The translations under genes and the position numbers were made by a program. The notes below the pieces were generated by a model. The model worked only from the letters and a program-made list of their open reading frames with translations, ran no database searches and was not told where the DNA came from. From Bacteriovoracaceae bacterium (lineage in GTDB: Bacteria > Bdellovibrionota > Bacteriovoracia > Bacteriovoracales > Bacteriovoracaceae), in the NCBI GenBank assembly GCA_019752535.1, contig JAIEMA010000009.1, positions 62,001-126,000 of the forward strand: 64,000 bases of DNA. Direction: 5' to 3'. Positions 40,020 to 49,232 of this stretch are shown here, piece by piece; the first letter of the stretch is position 1, and every line of letters starts with the position of its first letter.

Positions 40020-41194
40020 GCGATCATCTCCGAGAGTTCGATATTAAGAAACTTCTCCTCACCTAGTGATCTCAGGAAGAGTTCATTTCTTATGAGCCTG
40101 AAGATATATTCTTTATTGCTATTTTTTACTTCGCTCAAAGAATCAAATTGTTCAATCCATAACTCCCTCGAGCGAGAGTAGGATTGTAGATCGATAGGCA
40201 GCTCTTTTAGGCACAAAAGATATTGTCCAAGTCTAATAGCCGCTAATCTCATAATCCCTTCAATACTTTCCTGTGCAGCATCCGAACGAAATTCGATTGT
40301 TCCAATTGCTCGAGGTCGAATCACTTGAAGATCTCTTAATTTATTTAAGTCGTACGGCGATATGATGCTTTTCTTTTGATTTATATAGGATTTATTGAAA
40401 AGTTCTTTCATCCATGATTCAAAATTCCATTCTTTGAAATCTGGCATTCCAACAAGTGGAAATGAATGAAATACAGCGAAGTAGTGCTGCCATCTCTCTT
40501 TTATTGATATCCCTTTAGCTTCATTCATTAAAAAAGGCTCAATTTGATACAATCTATTAACAAATTTTTCATCCAACCACCATTTGTGGCCTGCTATATG
40601 AAAATGTGTTGCGGCCAAATATGAAGGGAAGTCTGCCAATTGTGTCTGGCTTTTGAAGGGGCCACTATTGAGCATGTCTAATCGACTTTCTCTCAAACAA
40701 CCTTGTTGCTTGTTTTCAACACTTTTGAGTGATGAGATTTCTTTTTGATTCAGTTTTGGTTTAAGAACAAATTTTAAGCCTACTTTTTTAGAAGTATCTT
40801 TTATGAATTGAATATATGATTTCAGCTCTACTTCAAGAGCATGTAAATTACTATGATAGCTTAATGAAAGTTCAAGAAGGTGTGGGGGGTATTCATATCC
40901 TATTGAGTCCCAGGTTGTAGAGCTCTTCTCACATTTAATTCTTGTAAGGCATTCTCTCCCATTAAGTAATTCTGTTTCTGTTTTTATTTTGTATTTATTA
41001 GAAAGAACATTTTCAAGCTCTTTCATAAATCTTTGAGAGTCATCTAGTCCTATTGGATTGAGTTTGGAATCAAATAAAAAAAACTCAATTTCTAATCCAA
41101 TTGAAATTGATTCTTGTTTTTTTTGTTTGAATTGATTTTCGCAGAGAATTTTCCACTCTTTAAAAAGTTCTTGCCAGGTATGATATGTTTTCAA
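40016..41194 (-). CDS. Glutamate-cysteine ligase (GCS2)-like carboxylate-amine ligase
   Basis: SIGLEIEFFLFD, AATHFHIAGHKWW, RPRAIGTIEFRSDAAQESIEGIMRLAAIRLG; 4-nt overlap with the downstream gene. Confidence 0.65.
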   Translation of the reverse strand: MKTYHTWQELFKEWKILCENQFKQKKQESISIGLEIEFFLFDSKLNPIGLDDSQRFMKELENVLSNKYKIKTETELLNGRECLTRIKCEKSSTTWDSIGYEYPPHLLELSLSYHSNLHALEVELKSYIQFIKDTSKKVGLKFVLKPKLNQKEISSLKSVENKQQGCLRESRLDMLNSGPFKSQTQLADFPSYLAATHFHIAGHKWWLDEKFVNRLYQIEPFLMNEAKGISIKERWQHYFAVFHSFPLVGMPDFKEWNFESWMKELFNKSYINQKKSIISPYDLNKLRDLQVIRPRAIGTIEFRSDAAQESIEGIMRLAAIRLGQYLLCLKELPIDLQSYSRSRELWIEQFDSLSEVKNSNKEYIFRLIRNELFLRSLGEEKFLNIELSEMIA

Positions 41195-41386
41195 CGCTAA
41201 ATCCTTGTGTTTTAAAGCTTATCGGTTTTTAAGTCATTATTTATTAGGTACTTGGGAATGGCTGATAGGGATGGTTGGTTTTTGAGAAAGCACTCCAGGA
41301 GCCAGTTTCGAAAATGATGACGATCTGCTGACAAAATAACAATATAGCTGTTTTCTTTGTTAAAATAATCTCAACTTGGGGGACTT

Positions 41387-42163
41387 GTGAGCATTCAAAC
41401 AAATTCATATCTGTTGGCCGATCCAGTTTTACGAAAAAAAGAGGAAGCTAGGCTTTTCGAGCAAGCAACCCTGCTTTTTGGCTTAGAAATGAAACAGATT
41501 CTCAGAGACTTACCAAAAGATGATCAACTAACAATTATTGATTTGGGTGCGGGTAACGGCACATATTTGAGTTGTTTTGAAAATCATTTTAAACGTGCTG
41601 AATTGATTGCTGTTGATAAAAATGAATATCTAATAGAACAGGGTAAAATTCGACATCCAAATATCCATTTCATTAAAAAAGATGTTCTTGAATTTGTATC
41701 AAATGATGTTCTTAATAAGCCAAGAATTATTTTTGTCTTAAGGTTTGTTCTGCAGCATATGAACCCAAAATATATTGAAACTCTTATTACTGACTTAAGG
41801 AATAATTTTGGCGGGCATAAGCTTATCGTTATTGATGTTAATGACAAAAAATTTGAAGACGGAGGGAACAGTCTAATTAAGAAAATGCATGATGATTTAG
41901 TATTTAAGCAACATCAAAATGGTGGCAATAGGTACGTGACTGAGGTTATCGATAAATTGCTTGGCAAACTTGAAATGAATGTTGTGAAAGTAGAAGATAT
42001 TTTCTATAGCACCAACAATATTGAAATTTCTATGTTTAATAATATATTTCTCGAACTTTTATTCATGAATTCGAAAGAAGAAATAGCCCATGATCATTTA
42101 GCAAGATTAGAACTAACGAGAAATGTAGCCTTCTATTCTAGAGTTCAAGTAATCGATCTATGA
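41387..42163 (+). CDS. Class I SAM-dependent methyltransferase (GTG start)
   Basis: LTIIDLGAGNGTYLSCFENHFKRAELIAVDKN. Confidence 0.8.
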   Translation: MSIQTNSYLLADPVLRKKEEARLFEQATLLFGLEMKQILRDLPKDDQLTIIDLGAGNGTYLSCFENHFKRAELIAVDKNEYLIEQGKIRHPNIHFIKKDVLEFVSNDVLNKPRIIFVLRFVLQHMNPKYIETLITDLRNNFGGHKLIVIDVNDKKFEDGGNSLIKKMHDDLVFKQHQNGGNRYVTEVIDKLLGKLEMNVVKVEDIFYSTNNIEISMFNNIFLELLFMNSKEEIAHDHLARLELTRNVAFYSRVQVIDL

Positions 42164-42996
42164 TGGCACTTTCTCTGCTGGTGTTAATCTCTCTAAATAT
42201 CGTTTTTCTAGGTTACATCAAGGGGAATTTTCTATATCCATCAGACTCTTTTTTGTTTGTAGGGTTATCCTATTTTCTTGTCGGTATAATTTGTGCTGGA
42301 CGGTTTAAAAAAGAAGGTTTTTCGAGGATTTCAAATATCTCGGGTTGGGCAATTAGTTTAGCGAGTATATTCTATTTGTATAATTCAAAGTCTTTAAAAA
42401 TCTTTCCCTCTGATATTATTTTGGCTCAAATGGTTTCGCCCTATTTAGCCATTTTATGGGTTGAGAAGAAAATAATTAATTTTAGGGCATTGAAGTTTTC
42501 AAGATTAGATCTTTTGCCGGTTCTAGTTTTAAGCACTGTTTTACTTCTTAAGTTAGTTGATTCAACTTCTGAACATGCATGGTCTCTTATTATCCTGTTG
42601 TTTTTGTTTTTGATGACTCAAATAAATTTACGAATCATTTCTAAGAAGAATCTGCTTCCCGGCCTTTTGAGTTATGGTAATTTGTTGGTTGGAGTTTCGC
42701 TGCTTTCGTATCTTCCATTCTCAAATGATGCAATAACCTTAAGTCTGAATATTTATCTAGTGGTGACTCTGCTTTTATCTGTTGTTTTGATTCTTTGTCT
42801 CGAAACACTTTTTGTAAAAGTCCTTCGCGAACTTAATCCAATCGTATCTGCAACATTGATTTCTTCAGGACTTCCATTGTCAGTCTTTTACGAGGCAATT
42901 TTCTTTTCGAGACTGAATTATGCTGAAATAACTTTGAGCGTCCTATACGTTTTATCAGTGGGCTTTTTGTATATTAGGAAGCCTTTGCCATCTTAG
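42160..42996 (+). CDS. Polytopic membrane protein, EamA/DMT-like
   Basis: About 9-10 hydrophobic segments; 4-nt overlap with the methyltransferase. Confidence 0.65.
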   Translation: MMALSLLVLISLNIVFLGYIKGNFLYPSDSFLFVGLSYFLVGIICAGRFKKEGFSRISNISGWAISLASIFYLYNSKSLKIFPSDIILAQMVSPYLAILWVEKKIINFRALKFSRLDLLPVLVLSTVLLLKLVDSTSEHAWSLIILLFLFLMTQINLRIISKKNLLPGLLSYGNLLVGVSLLSYLPFSNDAITLSLNIYLVVTLLLSVVLILCLETLFVKVLRELNPIVSATLISSGLPLSVFYEAIFFSRLNYAEITLSVLYVLSVGFLYIRKPLPS

Positions 42997-45817
42997 TATT
43001 TAGATTTTGTGATTGTTTTTGGTAATCCTTTATCTCATCCCAGTTGAAATTTAGACTAAAGACTCTTCTTCCGTTTTCTGGAACTATGAATTTTGTCTCA
43101 ATCAGGTTCGGTAAGTAGTTTAATGAATCATCTGTAAATATTATTCTGTAAGGATTTTCTTTTTGAATGGTTTTTGCTAGAGATTCTAGCTTTGTAAGGT
43201 TAGCCATTTCCTGGCCTGTTATGGCCCATTGATTCTTTTGCGATTCAACGATACCCATTGATATGTCACCATAACTAATACAGTAACGTGCTTTAGGAGT
43301 GTTCGGATTTAGGAATTCATAAAAATGCTTGGCAAAATGTTTTACGTAAAATTCATCTATCGCTTGTGATGCTTCAGATAAAAATAGAATTATGGATTTA
43401 ACCTCATCAATTGTAACCTCAGCTGTACTTAGCGTTATGTAGAATGCATCCCAAGTGAAGTTTTTGTATGCCAAGTTATGTTTTTTACATAATTGAATAA
43501 TAAAGGGTTTAATCTCTTTTTCTACATTATCTATCCAAGCCTCTTTTCCAAGAGTATTTGATATCTTGGTACTTGATTTTAGATCCATCATTATAAGTAC
43601 GCCAGTGTCTACTTGTCTTGCATCTAGGTTCTTTATATATGTATCTAAGTGCTCTTCTGGGATAAATGTTTCAAGTGCTTTTTGTGTTTCTAGATGTTTC
43701 TCTTCTTTTAAGTGAACCGATATAGCATTTGAGATGATATTGCTGAGTTTTTCGAAAATAGGCTTCATGCTCATTTTGAAATGGTTGTTTTCTGAGACTT
43801 CCAGAAAGATTACACCCCATATTTTTTTATTTGTAGAATCCATTGAACAGTAGATTGGGATACTGACACAGCTATTTGTTTTAGATAGTTTAAAGAAGTA
43901 ATTTGTGAATTCATGGAAGACACCTGAATGCAAACTTACATCTTGAATAAGTATTATCTTTTTCTTGTTGATTGAGATTGGCAGAGGGCCTTGTTCGTTA
44001 TCTTTATGTGCAAAAACTTTCCCGTTTATATATCTCTCTTTGATCTCATCTATATAATTCTCTATTGCTAGCACGTGCACTTGTCGAGTTTCATGGTCAA
44101 GCTCACCAATAAATCCATGTGAGTTAAATAATTTGTTAATTTGAGTAATAAGTTCCTGAGTATATCCTTTCATGTCTTGTTTTGTCGTTATCGCATTGAT
44201 ACTACTTTCTAGTTCATGAAGCCCCTGGTAGTGCTCCATTTCTTTTTCCATTTTGGTTTGCTTTATTTTTGATATCAGACTCGGTACAGAGATTTCAGCA
44301 ATTAGGCGTTGATCAAAGAGCGATCCAGAATATTCCGAATTCTCGCTTTTATAGTTGGTGAAAGCAAAAGCTCCAAAGCAGTCTTGTTCGTTTATCATTG
44401 GCACAACCGAAAATGTGTCCTTTTGATAATTTATTTCATTATTGTTTTTTTTTGATTTTATGGATTTGATTTTCTGATCTTTTGAACTTGCATTCCACAA
44501 GGCTTCTCTTGTTGAGATAACGTGAGCGAAGACAGGTGGTAATTCTTCGCGGAACATTATTTCTTTAGAGACTTTATTGTTTACGATTGAATAACTCCTG
44601 ATTTCGCATCTGCTCTCGGGGAGGATATAGAGGTAAGTAAGTTTCTCTACGTTTAACAATCGGATAAGTTCGACTTCAAAATCTTCAATATTTGAATCGT
44701 TAAGTTTCTCATTCGAATTCGTTAGCTTTGTTACTCTTCCTATGAGTAGAGAAAGTTTCTTAATATAGCACATGCTTTCATAGGATAAATAGAATCCAAT
44801 AAAGATACTAGTTGTCATCGAGGATGGTAAGTTTGGAACGTTCATTATTTTTAAAACAGCAATTGCAGTAAGAAATGAATAGAAGATGAAAATTTCTTTT
44901 TTGAATTTTATTCCTAACGCCAATGATGTAATTGAAACAATAGAAATCAAGGTAATAAGTGCAGTCGGAAAGAAATACGTAAAATTGAGAGCGCTATATG
45001 TAAGTAGAGTGAGAATTGCGATTGCTCTTGTGACTTTATTAATTTTTTCCGTTTTAATTGAAACTAATAAATATGAAAGTATTGGTAAAAAATGTGCAAA
45101 GCCACTGGATAAGGAAACTATTTTATTAAATATTTGTGGGAATGTTTGAATCGGAAGTATTGTTTGTCCCAAATTTGATGCAAAAACCAGAAATAAGCAC
45201 CAAATACCGATGTGCTCAGTAAATGGATTTATTTTAATTTCTTTATCATAGAAATTCTTTGCAAGCATTTGGATGAGACCAACAAATATAAAGAGGTAAG
45301 CTAATAGTTTTGTAAATTCTATTGTAAAAAACTCATAGAGTTTTGAGACAGCGGTTATACTTTCTTTTGTACCGATAACAACTGAGCCATTGAGATGACC
45401 TTTTCTCACGGCTCCATGGCGACTCCAAGCTTCAACATTTATATAATTGCCACAATCTCTTGGTATCTCTACGCTTTGATATATAGTCATTAAGTCAAAA
45501 CGTTGTCCCGGGCTCATTGGGTCATCATATTCTTTAATTATTTTGCCATTAGAGCATATGTATCTTGTGGCCGAGATGATCGAGCCTGTGCCTAACCAAT
45601 TCAATTCTTTTGTAACTCGATGGAGTGGAATTTTATAAGATGTTGTGCAATCGGAGTTTTCAGTACTAAGGCTTTCACATTTAGTTTTATATTGGTCCAT
45701 CGAATTGAGAATATGAACGTTTGATGAATTAAAGAGTTTGACGTAACGAGCTGCCCATTCGGTTCCATAACCAAATATGAGCGCAGCTATAAATGCAACT
45801 GTTGCGGCTAAATTCAT
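42974..45817 (-). CDS. Membrane sensor with GAF-like regions and C-terminal class III nucleotidyl cyclase domain
   Basis: N-terminal extracytoplasmic segment + several TMs, two GAF-like regions, C-terminal GVLIMMDLKSSTKISNTLG...YCISYGDISMGIVESQKNQWAITGQEMANLTKLE (class III cyclase-like). Confidence 0.8.
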   Translation of the reverse strand: MNLAATVAFIAALIFGYGTEWAARYVKLFNSSNVHILNSMDQYKTKCESLSTENSDCTTSYKIPLHRVTKELNWLGTGSIISATRYICSNGKIIKEYDDPMSPGQRFDLMTIYQSVEIPRDCGNYINVEAWSRHGAVRKGHLNGSVVIGTKESITAVSKLYEFFTIEFTKLLAYLFIFVGLIQMLAKNFYDKEIKINPFTEHIGIWCLFLVFASNLGQTILPIQTFPQIFNKIVSLSSGFAHFLPILSYLLVSIKTEKINKVTRAIAILTLLTYSALNFTYFFPTALITLISIVSITSLALGIKFKKEIFIFYSFLTAIAVLKIMNVPNLPSSMTTSIFIGFYLSYESMCYIKKLSLLIGRVTKLTNSNEKLNDSNIEDFEVELIRLLNVEKLTYLYILPESRCEIRSYSIVNNKVSKEIMFREELPPVFAHVISTREALWNASSKDQKIKSIKSKKNNNEINYQKDTFSVVPMINEQDCFGAFAFTNYKSENSEYSGSLFDQRLIAEISVPSLISKIKQTKMEKEMEHYQGLHELESSINAITTKQDMKGYTQELITQINKLFNSHGFIGELDHETRQVHVLAIENYIDEIKERYINGKVFAHKDNEQGPLPISINKKKIILIQDVSLHSGVFHEFTNYFFKLSKTNSCVSIPIYCSMDSTNKKIWGVIFLEVSENNHFKMSMKPIFEKLSNIISNAISVHLKEEKHLETQKALETFIPEEHLDTYIKNLDARQVDTGVLIMMDLKSSTKISNTLGKEAWIDNVEKEIKPFIIQLCKKHNLAYKNFTWDAFYITLSTAEVTIDEVKSIILFLSEASQAIDEFYVKHFAKHFYEFLNPNTPKARYCISYGDISMGIVESQKNQWAITGQEMANLTKLESLAKTIQKENPYRIIFTDDSLNYLPNLIETKFIVPENGRRVFSLNFNWDEIKDYQKQSQNLNTKMAKAS

Positions 45818-45903
45818 AAACTCCGAATTCAGGATATGTCTCTAATTTCATATATTTTTCGGCTTAACTTGCTTAATAAGTTAACTTCATTGATATTTAA
45901 ATA

Positions 45904-46230
45904 ATGCTTCTCAAAAAAGACGAAATACTTCTCAAAGAAGGCGAAAAATCGAACCAGCTTTTTTGGCTGCTTCAAGGTGAGCTTGTGGTCGTAAAGAAGC
46001 TCCAGGACCATGAAGTGGTGCTCAATCAAATCAAAGAAGGCGAGCTCGTGGGTGAGTTGTCTTTTCTTGATCAAAAGCCTCGGTCGGCCACTGTGCGAGC
46101 AGTAACCGACTGCCAGCTTCATGTATTGGAATACGCTGAATATCAGGCTTTACTGGCCGCTCAGCCGAAGTGGCTGAAGAAAATCCTCATCACTTTGGTG
46201 AAAAAAATTCGTTTATTAAGTGAAATTTAG
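45904..46230 (+). CDS. Stand-alone cyclic-nucleotide-binding domain protein
   Basis: LLKEGEKSNQLFWLLQGELVVVKK...IKEGELVGELSFLDQKPRSATVRAVTDCQLHVL (phosphate-binding-cassette-like GELSFL...PRSATV). Confidence 0.9.
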   Translation: MLLKKDEILLKEGEKSNQLFWLLQGELVVVKKLQDHEVVLNQIKEGELVGELSFLDQKPRSATVRAVTDCQLHVLEYAEYQALLAAQPKWLKKILITLVKKIRLLSEI

Positions 46231-46280
46231 TCTAACTTCTTCCTGTGGCCCAAGTGTTTTTTGAGGACTAGATTTAGGAA

Positions 46281-46898
46281 ATGGAGAAACAGGTTTTTCT
46301 TTTTCCACTCAATCAAACAATCACACTTCCAAAAGTCGTGCTGCCGTATCATATTTTTGAACCCCGCTATCGAGCGATGATCCATGCGGCCGTTAAAACC
46401 AAGACACCCGTCTCCGTTCTCCCACAGCGCCCTGAGGGAGATTATGTAGGACGCGTCTGTTATGCAGGTGTGCCGACTATTTTACGTACGCATGATGATG
46501 GAAGAATGGACATCAGTCTCACCGGAGAAGTGCGCTGTAGGCTCACACAATTTATCTCTGAAAATCCTTACAAAGTTTTTAGTTACCTGCCTGAAGAAGA
46601 GGATAAAACTCTCTCTTCAAAATCCGAGTTTGCTAGAGAGTGTATCTATGAAGCTTTGGCCGGATGGGCAGTCAAATCACTCGTTGAAAAAGATCAACAG
46701 CAGGCTTTTCGTCATGTGATTAATGACCCAGAAACTCTAATGAATTATGCGACACTCTTTTTAGTGCAAAACGAAAATACTAAATTGATGATTTTAGAAG
46801 AGAGAAAGTGGGACGAGAGGGCGAGAATTCTAGTAAAAGAAATTGGCCCAAAAGAAATATCTCTTGGGCCTTATATGCCACCCATTAGGTGGAAATAA
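46281..46898 (+). CDS. Lon substrate-binding (LON N-terminal) domain protein
   Basis: FLFPLNQTITLPKVVLPYHIFEPRYRAMI. Confidence 0.88.
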   Translation: MEKQVFLFPLNQTITLPKVVLPYHIFEPRYRAMIHAAVKTKTPVSVLPQRPEGDYVGRVCYAGVPTILRTHDDGRMDISLTGEVRCRLTQFISENPYKVFSYLPEEEDKTLSSKSEFARECIYEALAGWAVKSLVEKDQQQAFRHVINDPETLMNYATLFLVQNENTKLMILEERKWDERARILVKEIGPKEISLGPYMPPIRWK

Positions 46899-47009
46899 TT
46901 ATTTCTTAGCTTTTCCAGCTGCGATTTTAGCCTTAACTTTGGCTTTCTTGCGCGCTTGTTCTTTGCGGCGGCTCATTTTAAGTGTGCTTTGTTTACGACC
47001 TTGGCCCAT
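46899..47009 (-). CDS. 36-aa highly basic small protein (not in ORF track)
   Basis: MGQGRKQSTLKMSRRKEQARKKAKVKAKIAAGKAKK*; GGGAG RBS upstream; neatly fills the gap between flanking genes. Confidence 0.7.
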   Translation of the reverse strand: MGQGRKQSTLKMSRRKEQARKKAKVKAKIAAGKAKK

Positions 47010-47138
47010 TTGCTGACTCCCGTTAATATTTGTTAGAAAATTTGTAGTCTAAATACACGTAAAGATCAAGATTGATTCATTGCAAGTCGCCTGAAATGGG
47101 TTCAAAATCGTTCCACATTACCTTTTAAGGAGGATTTT

Positions 47139-47675
47139 ATGAAATATATGCTTTTGGCCCTCGTGTTATCTTTTGGCGCATATGCCAAAGAATGCTCATA
47201 TGAATCAGGAAAAGTGACTTGGACGGCGTTCAAGACTCCAAAAAAAGTCGGCGTTGGCGCAGCTTTTGATAAATTCACCCTTAAAGCGGGTCAAAAGGGA
47301 ACACCTGAAGACTTGATGAATGGCGCTACTTTTAGCATCGATACCAAATCGATTAATACTGGAGATAAAGCTCGCGACGCTAAGATTCTTTCATTCTTCT
47401 TTAAGAAAATTGCGATCACAGGAAAAGTCGTTTCTGCCAAAGCTGGAATCGCAGAAGTCGAATTGAAAATGAACGATGTCTCTCACATGGTCATCATGCC
47501 TTATACATTCGATGCGGCAACTTCTGAGTTGAAGCTTACAAGCAAAATTGATGTCGTGGCTTTCGCTTTGAAAGACAACTTAGCTTCACTCACGAAAGCG
47601 TGTATGGAAAAGCACGAAGGTGTGACTTGGCCAGACGTCGACGTTCAAATGGTAGCTAAACTGAAGTGTCTCTAA
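47139..47675 (+). CDS. YceI-like exported protein
   Basis: Signal peptide; KVTWTAFKTPKKVGVGAAFDKF...FSIDTKSINTGDKARDAKI pattern. Confidence 0.75.
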   Translation: MKYMLLALVLSFGAYAKECSYESGKVTWTAFKTPKKVGVGAAFDKFTLKAGQKGTPEDLMNGATFSIDTKSINTGDKARDAKILSFFFKKIAITGKVVSAKAGIAEVELKMNDVSHMVIMPYTFDAATSELKLTSKIDVVAFALKDNLASLTKACMEKHEGVTWPDVDVQMVAKLKCL

Positions 47676-48616
47676 GAGATCAGCGTTCCTTTCTGATCAA
47701 GATACTGTTGAAATAAAACTCCCATACTCAGCACTCCCACAAATAAGTGGGGGGGCTGAAGTTGGGCAGGAAAGCCGAAATAGTTCAAGCCCACTCCGCT
47801 CGCCAGATTCAACAACAACAGAACTAAAAGAACGATAGCGCGCTTAAAACCTGAGCCGGTGATGTCTTGTTTATAAAGTCGAACAAGGGCCCAAATAGTA
47901 AGAGATAAGAAGATGATCGAAAATGAGCGATGGACATAAAAGTCCCAGCTCAATTGATTGACCACTGTAGATTTTGTTGCTTCGGCCGTATCACGAATCA
48001 AGTGATCCACACTCTCTCTGACCTGAGTGCCGAGTCCCACCTGAATGATGCCGACTAAAATTAAAATCTTAGTGACAAAAAGATTGTGAGTATCAGGTTT
48101 AAAATTAATTCCGAAGTGATCTAGATCGGAACAATATTTTTGCAAATACTGGAGACTGAAAAGGAGAACCAGGGCCAAGAACATGTGAAGAGTGATGATA
48201 TAAGGCTTGAGGTGACTGAACACCACAAGTGCGCCCACGCCACCTTGTAAGCTCACGAGCAACAAGAGACCACCGCAGAACCAGGGAAGATTCGGCTCTT
48301 TATCAGTGTACTTAAAGGATTTGATAAACAGTCTCACAATCATCAATCCAAGAAGAGCCCCGAGGAGACGATTGAGATACTCTGTCCACGTTTTAAAGGC
48401 TTCAAAGTCAGCGATGACTTTTCCATCAATTTTAAATTGCTCTTTGTAGTCAGCAGGCAACTCAGAGATATCGACCGGCGGAATCCAGTGACCAAAACAG
48501 CGAGGCCAGTCTGGGCAACCCAAACCTGAGCCCGTTCCTCTCACCACAGCGCCCGCTAAGATAACGACATAAGTCATAAAAAGGGTGAGGGCAACGAATC
48601 GGCGAAAAGGGGCCAT
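47672..48616 (-). CDS. ctaA: Heme A synthase (CtaA/COX15)
   Basis: LAGAVVRGTGSGLGCPDWPRCFGHWIPP; conserved His-containing TMs. Confidence 0.95.
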   Translation of the reverse strand: MAPFRRFVALTLFMTYVVILAGAVVRGTGSGLGCPDWPRCFGHWIPPVDISELPADYKEQFKIDGKVIADFEAFKTWTEYLNRLLGALLGLMIVRLFIKSFKYTDKEPNLPWFCGGLLLLVSLQGGVGALVVFSHLKPYIITLHMFLALVLLFSLQYLQKYCSDLDHFGINFKPDTHNLFVTKILILVGIIQVGLGTQVRESVDHLIRDTAEATKSTVVNQLSWDFYVHRSFSIIFLSLTIWALVRLYKQDITGSGFKRAIVLLVLLLLNLASGVGLNYFGFPAQLQPPHLFVGVLSMGVLFQQYLDQKGTLIS

Positions 48617-48683
48617 AACAATTCCGTGGAAAGAGTCTGTTTTGAATAAGATAATCAAAACATCACAAAAGTTAAAGGATCGC

Positions 48684-49220
48684 ATGCAATTAGTTGATTC
48701 GATTTTACTGAGTTTTGCTTTAGGAGTTGATGCTGCAATTGTGGCCTTTGCGATTGGAATTTCTCATCCCGATAAATCTCACAGGCCTGGACTCAAACTT
48801 GCTCTCTGGTTTGGTGCTTTTCAAAGCTTAATGTCTGCGTGTGGTTGGTTGATTGCCGATAAAATCGAAATAATTCGTCCTTGGGCACAAAAAGGTTCTG
48901 GAGCCGTTTTTATCATCCTGGGACTTAAGCTTATTTGGGATGCATGGCATGACACAGATGCACCAGCGAGTGTCCCTGAAACTCATCACGCTCATTTGGT
49001 TTTGGCCGTCGCCACAAGTTTAGATGCACTGGCCGCAGGTGTGGGATTAGTGAGTTTTGAAGCGGCTATTTGGGTGATTGTTTTGATCGGACTTGTGGCT
49101 TTTTTAATGACACTCATCGGCGCACTTGCTTCCCATCGATTCAGAAAATTTCCCGAAAGATATTTGGAGTTACTGGGTGGGGCCATTCTATTTTTTCTCG
49201 GCGTGAAAAATTTCGTTTGA
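48684..49220 (+). CDS. MntP-like manganese efflux pump
   Basis: SFALGVDAAIVAFAIGIS... and ATSLDALAAGVGL, two repeated Asp-containing TM motifs of MntP. Confidence 0.85.
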   Translation: MQLVDSILLSFALGVDAAIVAFAIGISHPDKSHRPGLKLALWFGAFQSLMSACGWLIADKIEIIRPWAQKGSGAVFIILGLKLIWDAWHDTDAPASVPETHHAHLVLAVATSLDALAAGVGLVSFEAAIWVIVLIGLVAFLMTLIGALASHRFRKFPERYLELLGGAILFFLGVKNFV

Positions 49221-49232
49221 TACAATCTTAGG

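Noticed and set aside
38103-45817. Classical phage-defence island
   Set aside because: No toxin, nuclease, helicase, TIR, CBASS CD-NTase or effector domains recognised; the cyclase is class III with GAF sensors and the CNB protein has no effector.
45829-46122. 97-aa - strand ORF opposite the cNMP-binding protein
   Set aside because: Antisense to a clear CNB domain and fills the divergent promoter region; shadow ORF.
48616-48684. Mn (yybP-ykoY) riboswitch upstream of the MntP-like gene
   Set aside because: Only 68 bp between divergent starts and no recognisable aptamer sequence.
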